64,000 bases of DNA, from contig JAEDLC010000002.1 in NCBI GenBank assembly GCA_016295505.1, forward strand, positions 1-64,000. Direction: 5' to 3'. The stretch comes from Dorea sp. Its GTDB lineage: Bacteria; Bacillota_A; Clostridia; Lachnospirales; Lachnospiraceae. A program made the translations under genes and the position numbers. The notes below the pieces were generated by a model. The model made no database searches. It was not told where the DNA came from and saw only the letters and a list, made by a program, of their open reading frames with translations. This document shows positions 34,547 through 42,845 of the stretch, in pieces (positions within the stretch are counted from its first letter, which is position 1; every line of letters starts with the position of its first letter).

Positions 34547-34559
34547 CATCGGGAGGTCC
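34543..34559 (+). other. attR: right junction of the cotJC element
   Basis: The element-side arm ATGCCAT (34543-34549), CG, and the core GGAGGTCC (34552-34559) run into cotJC at GGATGGTGAA. The arm is the inverted repeat of ATGGCAT at the left junction. Confidence 0.85.
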
Positions 34560-35070
34560 GGATGGTGAACTCGCCGCTTCCATGAGATATCTGGCACAGA
34601 GATATACCATGCCATATCGGGAGGTTACCGGGGTACTCACGGATATCGGAACCGAAGAACTCGCCCACATGGAGATGATCTGCGCCATCGTCCATCAGCT
34701 GACCAGAAATCTGTCCCCGGAGGAGATTGAAAAATCCGGTTTTGATAAATATTATGTCGATCATACTCTGGCACTCTGGCCTCAGTCTGCCGGCGGCACT
34801 CCATGGACTGCAACTTACTTTCAGTCCAAAGGAGATCCCATCACAGATCTTCATGAAGATATGGCGGCTGAACAAAAAGCCCGGACGACTTATGATAACA
34901 TCCTTCGTCTGGTAAAAGATCCCGAGATCTGTGACCCCATTCGTTTTCTGCGCCAGCGGGAAATCGTTCACTACCAGCGTTTCGGTGAAAGTCTGAGAAT
35001 CGTCCAGGATCATCTTGACAGTAAGAACTTTTATGCAATTAATCCGGAATTCGACTCAAACTGTAAGTAA
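34552..35070 (+). CDS. cotJC: cotJC 3' segment (spore coat manganese catalase, interrupted)
   Basis: This segment encodes 172 residues in frame with the 5' segment once the core is shared. It contains the ferritin-like di-manganese catalase core: GGPDGELAASMRYLAQRYTM, TDIGTEELAHMEMI (Glu and His ligands), GDPITDLHEDMAAEQKART (helix with a ligand Glu) and REIVHYQRFGESL (Glu/His). The C-terminus NPEFDSNCK is complete. The reconstituted 201-residue protein has family length (B. subtilis CotJC is 189). It would detoxify peroxide in the coat and interacts with CotJA. An internal ATG at 34543 after AGGA could start an N-truncated product, but I find this unlikely. Confidence 0.93.
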   Translation, partial: GGPDGELAASMRYLAQRYTMPYREVTGVLTDIGTEELAHMEMICAIVHQLTRNLSPEEIEKSGFDKYYVDHTLALWPQSAGGTPWTATYFQSKGDPITDLHEDMAAEQKARTTYDNILRLVKDPEICDPIRFLRQREIVHYQRFGESLRIVQDHLDSKNFYAINPEFDSNCK

Positions 35071-35071
35071 A

Positions 35072-35119
35072 ACAAAAAAACAGTCGATTCATAACTGAAA
35101 CTTGTTATGAATCGACTGT
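35072..35119. terminator. bidirectional terminator between cotJC and the zinc-ribbon gene
   Basis: A perfect 16-bp stem ACAGTCGATTCATAAC/GTTATGAATCGACTGT (35080-35095, 35104-35119). Read on the minus strand it is followed by TTTTTTTG, a strong intrinsic terminator for the zinc-ribbon gene; on the plus side a weaker T tract serves cotJC. Confidence 0.88.
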
Positions 35120-35126
35120 CAGTATT

Positions 35127-35558
35127 TTATCTCAGCAGCATGAATGCGATCAGAGCAGCTACCACAACAATTGCAATTGCAAGAATAATAATTGGTGCTT
35201 TTGACATTCCCGGCTCGTCATCGTCATCATAATCATAATCATCATCGATGTCATCGTAAAGATCATCCTCTAACTCTTCTTTACGTTTCGGCTTCGGCGC
35301 CGGTTTTGACTTTTTCTTCTTTCTGTCATCTTCTACAGAAAGAAGCTCATCATACGCATCGCGCATCTCTTTCTCACGCTTTTCCCGCACTTTCTTTGGT
35401 GGTATGTTAGAATATTTCTTTTCCTCTTCTTCCGCGCTCTCCGTTTTCTTCTGAGCCTTCTGAGGCATTTTAAATTTCTTTTTACAGTTATAGCATAACA
35501 GATAATTCGGATCTTTCTTTCCCGGCCGTAATTCCTGACCACATATTGGACATTTCAT
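35127..35558 (-). CDS. zinc-ribbon protein with C-terminal membrane segment
   Basis: This is a 143-residue protein with an N-terminal zinc ribbon, CPICGQ and CYNCKKKF (Cys-X2-Cys twice). The middle (30-115) is highly charged, with Lys/Glu then Asp/Tyr runs, likely disordered. The end (about 120-142) is one membrane segment. It is probably a tail-anchored cytoplasmic protein. The family is not known to me and no function can be given. It has its own promoter and terminator. Confidence 0.75.
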   Translation of the reverse strand: MKCPICGQELRPGKKDPNYLLCYNCKKKFKMPQKAQKKTESAEEEEKKYSNIPPKKVREKREKEMRDAYDELLSVEDDRKKKKSKPAPKPKRKEELEDDLYDDIDDDYDYDDDDEPGMSKAPIIILAIAIVVVAALIAFMLLR

Positions 35559-35629
35559 CAGAACCTGCCCCTCCTCACAATGTAATAATTTCGCTGACTA
35601 TGCTGTATCCAGCATCCACATACATTGTA

Positions 35630-35658
35630 ATTATACTACAACCAGATACAAATATCAA
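35630..35658 (-). promoter_or_regulatory. sigma-A promoter of the zinc-ribbon gene
   Basis: On the minus strand -35 TTGATA (35658-35653) and perfect -10 TATAAT (35635-35630) are 17 bp apart, between htrA and the zinc-ribbon gene. Confidence 0.75.
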
Positions 35659-35685
35659 AAAAACTTTACATATTTTGCAAAAAAT

Positions 35686-36963
35686 TTACCTCTGCTGTTC
35701 TCCCAGTGTCACTTCAACATCCTTCTTATCATACTCGCCATTTTTTTCCGGTATCTGTATCGTCAGAGTAACCTTTTCTCCTATTCTGTAGTACTGAAGC
35801 TGTTCCTGCAAAGCCTCCATACTGTCAACTGTTGTTCCATTAATGGCAGTGATGACAGACCCTTTTGTCAAACCAGCTTTTTCTGCACCTGTTCCGGAAA
35901 GCACTTCTGATATATATACACCCGTCGGCATATTATACATCTGAGCACTGTCATCCGTAACATCGACTCCCTTAATTCCGATATATCCTCTTTCTTCTTC
36001 TGCTACTTTCGTCTTCGTTTCCTGATTCATCAGATTGGTGATGATATCACTTGCATCAGAAATCGGGATTGCATATCCGATACCTTCTACCTGTTCCTGT
36101 GCTATTTTCGCAGAGTTGATACCGATCACTTCTCCGTTTGCATTCAACAGAGCACCACCACTGTTTCCAGGATTGATCGCTGCATCAGTCTGAATAAGCT
36201 TACCGTCATAGCTTTCGATGGAACGATTCGTTGCAGAGATGATACCGGTCGTCACGGACTGCCCATACCCCAGTGCATTTCCGATTGCAATCGCAGGTTC
36301 TCCGACCTGAAGTTCTGTAGAATCTCCCAAAGTTGCCACTGCAATCTCGTCCATTGTAGAATCCTTGACGTTCTCCAGAGGAACGGCTACAACCGCCAGA
36401 TCCTTATCCGGATTGGTTCCTTTGATATTCGCTTCTACACTTTCTTCATCTATAAAAGATACCGTAAGTGTATCACTACCTTCTACTACATGGTTGTTGG
36501 TCACAATCAGCAGTTCGTCATCATTCTGTCCAATGATAATTCCGGAACCGGCACTCTCACTCTGCTGTTCCTGAATCCCGCCAAAGAAGCTCTGCACCTG
36601 CTGAACACTCATACTGGTAATAGATACGACTGACGGCATTGTATTTTTCACAATCTGTGCAATATCCGTCGTTACAGTCGTACCGGAAGAAGTCGTCAGC
36701 TTTGTGCTGTTCGCAGTTGTGGTTGTCTTTGCCTGTTTATCACTTGTATCGGAAATTGTCTCTTTTCCGGTAATCTTACCGGCAATGATATTGCTGGTCT
36801 GAAATGCCGCACTGGCAACCAGCCCAAAGATCAGTCCAAGACATGCAGCCTGTACCCATCTCGGTACCTTCCTTTTCTTCTTCTCTTCCATTGGCTCTTC
36901 ATAATTCATATTCTGACCTGAAGATTCCTGATCTGATGTATAGTAATTATATTGATTTTCCAT
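35686..36963 (-). CDS. membrane-anchored HtrA/DegP-type serine protease with PDZ domain
   Basis: This is a 425-residue protein from the ATG at 36963 (AAAGGGG 8 nt upstream). An Asn/Gln/Tyr-rich cytoplasmic start and one membrane segment (about 34-55) are followed by a Thr/Ser linker, the trypsin-like domain (about 105-300) and one PDZ domain (about 315-420). The triad is visible: His in VTNNHVVEGS, Asp in NPDKDLAVV and Ser in NPGNSGGALLN. It degrades or refolds damaged proteins outside the membrane. Direct repeats before the promoter suggest control by a two-component system, as in CssRS-controlled htrA genes. Confidence 0.93.
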   Translation of the reverse strand: MENQYNYYTSDQESSGQNMNYEEPMEEKKKRKVPRWVQAACLGLIFGLVASAAFQTSNIIAGKITGKETISDTSDKQAKTTTTANSTKLTTSSGTTVTTDIAQIVKNTMPSVVSITSMSVQQVQSFFGGIQEQQSESAGSGIIIGQNDDELLIVTNNHVVEGSDTLTVSFIDEESVEANIKGTNPDKDLAVVAVPLENVKDSTMDEIAVATLGDSTELQVGEPAIAIGNALGYGQSVTTGIISATNRSIESYDGKLIQTDAAINPGNSGGALLNANGEVIGINSAKIAQEQVEGIGYAIPISDASDIITNLMNQETKTKVAEEERGYIGIKGVDVTDDSAQMYNMPTGVYISEVLSGTGAEKAGLTKGSVITAINGTTVDSMEALQEQLQYYRIGEKVTLTIQIPEKNGEYDKKDVEVTLGEQQR

Positions 36964-37010
36964 ATCTATGGCCCCTTTCATCTTTCTATGTTTGTAGTGT
37001 ACCTCGAAAT

Positions 37011-37031
37011 TGTGATGAAAGTGTGATGAAA
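37011..37031 (-). promoter_or_regulatory. tandem repeats upstream of htrA (candidate activator site)
   Basis: TTTCATCACA occurs twice on the minus strand (37031-37022 and 37020-37011), 11 bp apart, covering the -35 area of a -10-like TACACT (37001-36996). One helical turn spacing near a poor -35 suits an activating response regulator. Confidence 0.4.
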
Positions 37032-37058
37032 ATGCAGAAATTAGGTGAAGAAAAAGAG

Positions 37059-37754
37059 TTATTTATATGTTTTCAGCTCTTCTCCGATATCGCTTCTGAA
37101 CTGCTCCCATGCTTCCTCATTTTCGACAAAATATTTCGGACAGTTTTTTCCTGTAACATCATAATGCCTGATTACATCCGTCTCTTTCAGATCAAACTTC
37201 AGACACAGCCATGCGCACAGTTCAACCATCGATTCATAGGTCTTATCATTGAATTTTCCTGTTTCATCCGGATGACAGCATTCGATTGAGACCGTATCAT
37301 TGTTGCGCCCATTCGATGCATATGCCACCTCCCAGGTCGGAACACACTGGACAATCTCCCCCTCCAGGCCGATCACAAAATTACTGCTTACTTTCGTCTC
37401 ATGGGTATCTTTCAGACTTTCAAAATAATCTCTGTTATTCATTGCCGTTGCTCCGGGATTGGCCGTATAATGTACCACGACTCCTGTAATTTTTCCCGTC
37501 TCGATTCCCGGTCTGGAATAAGGATTCGTTGTCAGGAGATTAACCTCTATCTCCGGTCGGTACCGTTCAATGACATCTCCTTCATTTTCTGTATACTGGT
37601 CAGAAAATGTCCCTGACTTCACCAGTTTTACCATAACAGCCACGACCGTCAGAAGCAGGAGTATCACAATGCCGATCCGCATATTTCTCTGATAAATCCT
37701 CTTTTTTCTGGACTTTGATATCCTTTTGCAGCTTCTTTGTTTCTTTTTTCTCAT
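37059..37754 (-). CDS. N-acetylmuramoyl-L-alanine amidase (Amidase_2), membrane anchored
   Basis: This is a 231-residue protein with a very basic start (MRKKKQRSCKRISKSRKKR), a membrane segment at about 25-45 and an Amidase_2 (PGRP-like) domain at about 70-225. Zinc ligands are likely His in VVHYTANPG, His in RHYDVTGKNCP and the following Cys. It cleaves the MurNAc-L-Ala bond of peptidoglycan on the outer face. It is single-gene in appearance, upstream of htrA on the same strand. No cell wall binding repeats are present. Confidence 0.9.
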   Translation of the reverse strand: MRKKKQRSCKRISKSRKKRIYQRNMRIGIVILLLLTVVAVMVKLVKSGTFSDQYTENEGDVIERYRPEIEVNLLTTNPYSRPGIETGKITGVVVHYTANPGATAMNNRDYFESLKDTHETKVSSNFVIGLEGEIVQCVPTWEVAYASNGRNNDTVSIECCHPDETGKFNDKTYESMVELCAWLCLKFDLKETDVIRHYDVTGKNCPKYFVENEEAWEQFRSDIGEELKTYK

Positions 37755-37840
37755 GTAAACTCTCCATTCAATTATCTGTTCTTATCCTAGCACATACAAT
37801 CTGATAATTTTATGAAAAGTTACTTATGATTTTCTGAAGA

Positions 37841-38866
37841 TCAGACAAACTTATACACCGTTGTCGTCTCATATCTCTCTCCGTTTTTTAACACCGGCCC
37901 TTCAAAATTCTCTTTGTGAATCGCATCCGGAAAATACTGTGTTTCAAAACATGCACCACTTCTTTTTCCGTACACTGCCCCATCTTTTCCTTTCTCAGCC
38001 TCCAGGAAATTGCCGGTATAGAACTGCATTCCCGGAAGATCTGTATATACTTCCATTGATATGCCAGTCTGTTTTGAAGCCATCGCTGCTACCATGCGCA
38101 TTCCTGTTCCGTCAAGCACCCAGTTGTGATCGTATCCCTTACCGAATATCAGAGCTTCATACTCCTCTTCCACATCTCTCCCGATTGGCTTTTTCTTTCT
38201 AAAATCCATTGGAGTCCCGTCTACCGGTACAATTTTTCCCGTTGGAATTGATTCTGCATCTGCCTCTGTAAATGCCTCGGCACATATCATTACCTCCTGA
38301 TCCAGAACTGAGCCCGAATCGTGGCCGGACAGATTAAAATAGCTGTGGTTTGTAAGATTGATGATTGTATCCTGATCCGAAACAGCATCATAATGAATCT
38401 TTAACTCCTGCTCTTCCGTCAGTTCATAAGATACCTGAATCTTCAGATTCCCCGGAAATCCCTGATCTCCATCCGGGCTCAGAAGAGAAAATACCACTTT
38501 TGTATCATCTTCCTGTTCTGTTTTCCACATTCTTTTATTGTAATAATCAATCCCTCCATGGAGCGTGTTCTGATTATCATTTTTTGTCAGTCGATATTCT
38601 TTTCCGTTCAATTCAAAACCAGCGCCACCGATACGATTCGCAACACGTCCAACCGTCGCCCCAAAATGAACGCCTCCCTGTTCATATCCTTCCACAGTAT
38701 CATATCCCAGCACAACATCCCGCAGAATATTATCCCGATCCGGAACCAGTACTTTCACCAGAGTCGCTCCAAAATCAGATACAACGACTTCCATCCCCTT
38801 CTTATTTTTCAGTGAATAACAGGTCGCTTTTTCTCCCTTTGCCGTTTGATCAATGTTACAGATCAT
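37841..38866 (-). CDS. galM: aldose 1-epimerase (galactose mutarotase)
   Basis: This is a 341-residue protein of the galactose mutarotase family, which interconverts alpha- and beta-anomers of galactose and glucose. Visible: VVSDFGATLVKVLVPDR, GRVANRIGGAGFELNGKEYR, TLHGG, the catalytic His in NLTNHSYFNLSG and catalytic Glu in CFETQYFPDAIH. Cytoplasmic. It is not linked to other gal genes here; the alpha-galactosidase at 3.4 kb could supply galactose. Confidence 0.95.
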   Translation of the reverse strand: MICNIDQTAKGEKATCYSLKNKKGMEVVVSDFGATLVKVLVPDRDNILRDVVLGYDTVEGYEQGGVHFGATVGRVANRIGGAGFELNGKEYRLTKNDNQNTLHGGIDYYNKRMWKTEQEDDTKVVFSLLSPDGDQGFPGNLKIQVSYELTEEQELKIHYDAVSDQDTIINLTNHSYFNLSGHDSGSVLDQEVMICAEAFTEADAESIPTGKIVPVDGTPMDFRKKKPIGRDVEEEYEALIFGKGYDHNWVLDGTGMRMVAAMASKQTGISMEVYTDLPGMQFYTGNFLEAEKGKDGAVYGKRSGACFETQYFPDAIHKENFEGPVLKNGERYETTTVYKFV

Positions 38867-38929
38867 AATTATCTTCCTCCTTTATATTACAGATTTTCAT
38901 CATAAAGCTTCGTTTCACACAAAAAGACC

Positions 38930-38992
38930 GGGGACTGTTGCAAAATATATTGTATATTCATGATGATATCTCTATATTTTGCAATGATCCCC
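38930..38992 (-). terminator. intrinsic terminator after guaB, TTGCAA-type palindrome
   Basis: On the minus strand GGGGATCATTGCAAAATATA pairs with a TATATTTTGCAA-AGTCCCC-type arm and is followed by GGTCTTTTTG. It belongs to the GGACTGTTGCAAA palindrome family repeated in this window. Confidence 0.8.
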
Positions 38993-39008
38993 AGCCTATT
39001 TTTAAACC

Positions 39009-40463
39009 TTATTCATCTACACTATAGTTCGGTGCTTCTTTCGTAATATGAATATCATGTGGATGACTTTCTTTTAATGATGCTGCGGAAATCTTTACAA
39101 ACTTTCCATTCTTCTTCAAATCTTCAATTGTAGGAGTTCCACAATAACCCATACCGGAGCGAAGTCCTCCCATCAGCTGGAATACTGTATCTTCCACAGA
39201 TCCCTTATATGCAACACGTCCCTCTACACCTTCCGGCACAAGTTTCTTTGCATCCGACTGGAAATAGCGGTCTTTGCTTCCGTTTTCCATCGCTGCGATC
39301 GATCCCATTCCACGATATACTTTATATTTTCTTCCCTGGTATAACTCGAATGTTCCAGGACTTTCATCACATCCTGCAAAGATACTTCCCATCATACATA
39401 CATTGGCACCTGCTGCAATTGCTTTTGTCATATCTCCGGAATACTTGATACCGCCATCCGCAATGATTGGTATACCATATTTATCTGCAGCTTCATAACA
39501 GTCCATAACAGCAGAAATCTGCGGAACTCCGATACCTGCCACAACACGTGTTGTACAGATAGAACCAGGTCCGATACCAACCTTAACTGCATCTACACCG
39601 GCTTTGATCAATGCTTCTGCAGCCTCTCCGGTTGCTACATTTCCTGCGATTACCTGCAGATCCGGGAATTTGGACTTAACCATATCTACAGTACGGATTA
39701 CATTTGCGGAGTGTCCATGTGCAGAATCCATTACCACGACATCGACTTTCGCATTTACCAGTTCCTGTGCTCTTTCCAGACAGTTCGCAGTAATACCGAT
39801 CGCTGCTCCACAGAGAAGACGTCCCTGTGCATCTTTTGCAGACAATGGATACTTGATCTGCTTCTCAATATCTTTGATTGTAATGAGACCTTTCAGATTA
39901 AAATCTTTATCAACAATCGGAAGTTTTTCTTTTCTTGCTTTTGCAAGAATTCTCTTTGCTTCTTCCAGCGTAATACCTTCCGGTGCTGTAATCAGGCCTT
40001 CTGATGTCATGGATTCTTTTATCTTCTTAGAGAAATCTTCTTCAAATTTTAAATCACGGTTTGTGATAATACCAACTAACTTTCTTCCTTCTGTAATAGG
40101 AACACCTGAAATTCTGAACTTTGCCATCAGATTATTCGCATCTTCCAGTGTATTCTCAGGAGATAAATAAAATGGATCTGTAATAACACCATTCTCAGAT
40201 CGTTTTACTTTATCTACCTCTTCTGCCTGCTCCTGAATAGACATGTTTTTATGAATAATACCAATTCCACCCTGACGAGCCATTGCAATTGCCATGCGAT
40301 GCTCTGTAACGGTATCCATTCCCGCACTCATCATCGGAATATTTAACCTGATCTTTTTTGTTAAATTAGTTGATAAATCTACTTGGTTTGGAATCACTTC
40401 TGAATACTGCGGCACTAAAAGTACATCATCAAATGTAATTCCCTCTCCAATTATTTTTCCCAT
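39009..40463 (-). CDS. guaB: inosine-5'-monophosphate dehydrogenase
   Basis: This is a 484-residue protein from the ATG at 40463 (GAGGG upstream). It oxidises IMP to XMP with NAD, the first step to GMP. The TIM barrel is interrupted by a Bateman module of two CBS domains (about 90-205). The active-site loop GPGSICTTRVVAGIGVPQ carries the catalytic Cys, and GAMGSI-type phosphate binding appears in MMGSIFAGCDESPG and YRGMGS. Own promoter and terminator. Confidence 0.97.
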   Translation of the reverse strand: MGKIIGEGITFDDVLLVPQYSEVIPNQVDLSTNLTKKIRLNIPMMSAGMDTVTEHRMAIAMARQGGIGIIHKNMSIQEQAEEVDKVKRSENGVITDPFYLSPENTLEDANNLMAKFRISGVPITEGRKLVGIITNRDLKFEEDFSKKIKESMTSEGLITAPEGITLEEAKRILAKARKEKLPIVDKDFNLKGLITIKDIEKQIKYPLSAKDAQGRLLCGAAIGITANCLERAQELVNAKVDVVVMDSAHGHSANVIRTVDMVKSKFPDLQVIAGNVATGEAAEALIKAGVDAVKVGIGPGSICTTRVVAGIGVPQISAVMDCYEAADKYGIPIIADGGIKYSGDMTKAIAAGANVCMMGSIFAGCDESPGTFELYQGRKYKVYRGMGSIAAMENGSKDRYFQSDAKKLVPEGVEGRVAYKGSVEDTVFQLMGGLRSGMGYCGTPTIEDLKKNGKFVKISAASLKESHPHDIHITKEAPNYSVDE

Positions 40464-40508
40464 GATTACACCCTCTCTTTCTCTAAACACATTTAATATT
40501 TAAATGCT

Positions 40509-40538
40509 ATAATAACGAATTTTACTGACTGTTGTCAA
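40509..40538 (-). promoter_or_regulatory. sigma-A promoter of guaB
   Basis: On the minus strand a perfect -35 TTGACA (40538-40533) and -10 TATTAT (40514-40509) are 18 bp apart, about 46 bp before the guaB start. Confidence 0.7.
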
Positions 40539-40571
40539 CAGATTTCGACTCTTTTTTTATTTTTGTACAAT

Positions 40572-41063
40572 CTATTTGCGAATCACCTTTCTGGGGGCTT
40601 TCATAAAAAATCCTTCAATAATTGTATCATTGGGTTCAAATATAATCTGTTTGATCTCCCCTCCGTTTGATACGATCAGCGCATACTGATCTGCATTTCC
40701 TGCTCCTGATGTATAATCATAGGTTTTTGCTTTTTTATATTGCATCAATTCCACTGCGCCTACCGGTGCAAGAAGCTCCAGCTGATCTAAACTTACGGAA
40801 AGAAGTTTCTTTCTTTTCGACTTATTCATGATCTTATCAATATCAAGATCTCCATTTACAAATAAATACTCATATTCCACATTCATGCTGCGGAACATGA
40901 TAACATCAACAATGATTAAGATTACTGTAACAAGAAGTCCAAATGAGAACATGAATATGGCAAACACGGATACGATCGTAAGCGCGACAAGAAGCGCTCT
41001 GATCACAAGATCTTTCATGCCTGTCTGTTTTTTAATCAATTGTTCTGTGTAAAAGTCATCCAT
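40572..41063 (-). CDS. conserved membrane protein (DUF6106-like)
   Basis: This is a 163-residue protein from the ATG at 41063 (GAGGAA upstream). After MDDFYTEQLIKKQTGMKD come two close membrane segments (about 18-58). A cytoplasmic part follows with VEYEYLFVNGDLDIDKIMNKSKRKKLLS, a pattern typical of small conserved Lachnospiraceae proteins that I associate with DUF6106. Function unknown. It lies between groEL and guaB on the same strand. Confidence 0.7.
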   Translation of the reverse strand: MDDFYTEQLIKKQTGMKDLVIRALLVALTIVSVFAIFMFSFGLLVTVILIIVDVIMFRSMNVEYEYLFVNGDLDIDKIMNKSKRKKLLSVSLDQLELLAPVGAVELMQYKKAKTYDYTSGAGNADQYALIVSNGGEIKQIIFEPNDTIIEGFFMKAPRKVIRK

Positions 41064-41122
41064 GGTTTTTTCCTCCAAGCTTATTATACTTATTGCTATT
41101 GTACCACATATCATGACAAAAA

Positions 41123-41148
41123 GAAAACTCCTCATAAGAGGAGTTTTC
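41123..41148 (-). terminator. intrinsic terminator after groEL
   Basis: A perfect 11-bp stem GAAAACTCCTC/GAGGAGTTTTC with a 4-nt loop is followed on the minus strand by TTTTTG, 18 bp after the groEL stop. Confidence 0.9.
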
Positions 41149-41165
41149 AAAAAGTTTATAATCTG

Positions 41166-42791
41166 TTACATCATTCCCATTCCCGGGTTGCCGCCTGCCG
41201 GCATAGCCGGTGTATCTACTTTGATATCTGCCACAACAGACTCTGTTGTCAGCAATGTAGATGCTACACTTGTTGCATTCTGAAGTGCACTTCTTGTAAC
41301 CTTTGCAGGATCAAGAATACCCGTCTCAACCATGTCAACATACTCTTCTGTCAGAGCATTGAATCCTGTTCCCACTTCAGATTCTCTTACTTTATTAATA
41401 ATCACAGCACCTTCAAGTCCTGCATTTGCTGCAATGTGGAACAGTGGAGATTCCAGTGCCTTTAATACAACCTTTGCACCTGTCTTCTCGTCACCTTCCA
41501 GAGTATCCGCAACCTTTGCAACTTCTTTTGCAGCGTGAATATAAGCGGATCCACCACCGGAAATAATACCTTCTTCTACGGCTGCTCTGGTCGCATTCAG
41601 AGCGTCTTCCATACGGAGTTTTGCTTCTTTCATCTCAGTTTCAGTAGCAGCACCAACACGGATAACAGCTACGCCGCCTGCCAGTTTTGCAAGTCTTTCC
41701 TGTAATTTTTCTCTGTCAAAATCAGATGTGGTCTCTTCAATCTGTCCCTTGATCTGTGCAACACGATCAGCAATTGCAGCTTTATCGCCCATACCATCAA
41801 CGATAACCGTATTTTCTTTCTGAACCTTTACAGATTTTGCACGTCCAAGCTGAGCCAGAGTAACTTCCTTCAGATCCATTCCCAGTTCATCAGAGATTAC
41901 TTCTCCGCCTGTCAGGATTGCGATATCACGAAGCATTTCTTTTCTTCTGTCTCCATATCCCGGTGCTTTAACAGCTACTATATTGAAAGTTCCGCGAAGC
42001 TTGTTAACGATCAGAGTTGTAAGTGCCTCTCCTTCAATATCCTCAGCGATGATCAGAAGTCTTGCACCGCTCTGTACGATCTGTTCCAGTACCGGAAGAA
42101 GGTCCTGAATATTAGAAATCTTTTTGTCTGTAACCAGAATATACGGATCATCCAGATTTGCTTCCATTTTATCCATATCAGTTGCCATATATGCAGAAAT
42201 ATATCCGCGATCAAACTGCATACCTTCTACCAGATCAAGCTCTGTCTTCATGGTCTTGGATTCTTCAATTGTAATAACTCCGTCATTAGATACTTTTTCC
42301 ATTGCATCAGCTACCATCTGACCAACAGCCTCATCACCTGCAGAAATAGATGCAACCTTTGCGATCTGATCTTTATCTTTTACTTTACTGGACATCTTTG
42401 CAATTGCCTCAACTGCAACATCTGTCGCTTTTTTCATACCTTTTCGAAGGATGATCGGATTAGCGCCTGCTTCCAGATTCTTCATTCCTTCATGTACCAT
42501 AGCCTGTGCAAGTACGGTAGCTGTTGTTGTTCCATCTCCAGCCACATCATTGGTCTTGGAAGCAACTTCTTTGATCAGCTGTGCACCCATGTTTTCAAAT
42601 GCATCCTCAAGCTCAATTTCTTTTGCAATAGTCACACCATCATTTGTGATCAGCGGAGCACCGAATGACTTATCAAGAACAACATTGCGTCCTTTTGGTC
42701 CAAGTGTTACTCTAACTGTATTAGCAAGCTGATTTACGCCTGCTTCCAAAGCTCTTCTGGCTTCAGCGCCGTATTTGATTTCCTTTGCCAT
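41166..42791 (-). CDS. groEL: chaperonin GroEL (60 kDa)
   Basis: This is a 541-residue ATP-dependent folding chamber subunit. It has the family start AKEIKYGAEARRALEAGVN, the ATP site GPKGRNVVLDKSFG and GDGTTTATVLAQAM, AAVEEGIISGGGSA, and the Gly/Met-rich tail GGNPGMGMM. It forms the groESL operon with the gene 54 bp upstream, under CIRCE/HrcA control. Confidence 0.99.
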   Translation of the reverse strand: MAKEIKYGAEARRALEAGVNQLANTVRVTLGPKGRNVVLDKSFGAPLITNDGVTIAKEIELEDAFENMGAQLIKEVASKTNDVAGDGTTTATVLAQAMVHEGMKNLEAGANPIILRKGMKKATDVAVEAIAKMSSKVKDKDQIAKVASISAGDEAVGQMVADAMEKVSNDGVITIEESKTMKTELDLVEGMQFDRGYISAYMATDMDKMEANLDDPYILVTDKKISNIQDLLPVLEQIVQSGARLLIIAEDIEGEALTTLIVNKLRGTFNIVAVKAPGYGDRRKEMLRDIAILTGGEVISDELGMDLKEVTLAQLGRAKSVKVQKENTVIVDGMGDKAAIADRVAQIKGQIEETTSDFDREKLQERLAKLAGGVAVIRVGAATETEMKEAKLRMEDALNATRAAVEEGIISGGGSAYIHAAKEVAKVADTLEGDEKTGAKVVLKALESPLFHIAANAGLEGAVIINKVRESEVGTGFNALTEEYVDMVETGILDPAKVTRSALQNATSVASTLLTTESVVADIKVDTPAMPAGGNPGMGMM

Positions 42792-42845
42792 AATTGCATT
42801 CCTCCTAAAAATTATATGATATCTGTTCTATGTCTGTGATTTTAC

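Larger units (their letters stand above)
31742..34551. mobile_element. 2,810-bp skin-like intervening element inside cotJC
   Basis: The element splits cotJC and is bounded by direct copies of GGAGGTCC (31742-31749 and 34552-34559). It carries a SulP transporter gene with its own promoter and, convergent to it, a serine recombinase gene whose start lies 63 bp from the right end. Precise loss of 2,810 bp restores cotJC. The circle junction would read ATGCCAT-CG-GGAGGTCC-AA-ATGGCAT, a core between perfect inverted arms. Interrupted sporulation genes rejoined by serine recombinases are established (sigK skin, spsM); that this one is excised in sporulation is inference. Confidence 0.88.

Noticed and set aside
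31655..35070. cotJC as an ordinary pseudogene broken by insertion
   Set aside because: Both halves are free of other lesions, share an 8-bp core in the same frame, and rejoin without loss or gain of a base. A recombinase gene sits at the element end. Decay would not keep this.
40464..40571. Riboswitch upstream of guaB
   Set aside because: The leader is short and AT-rich, with a plain promoter and no recognisable aptamer pairing.
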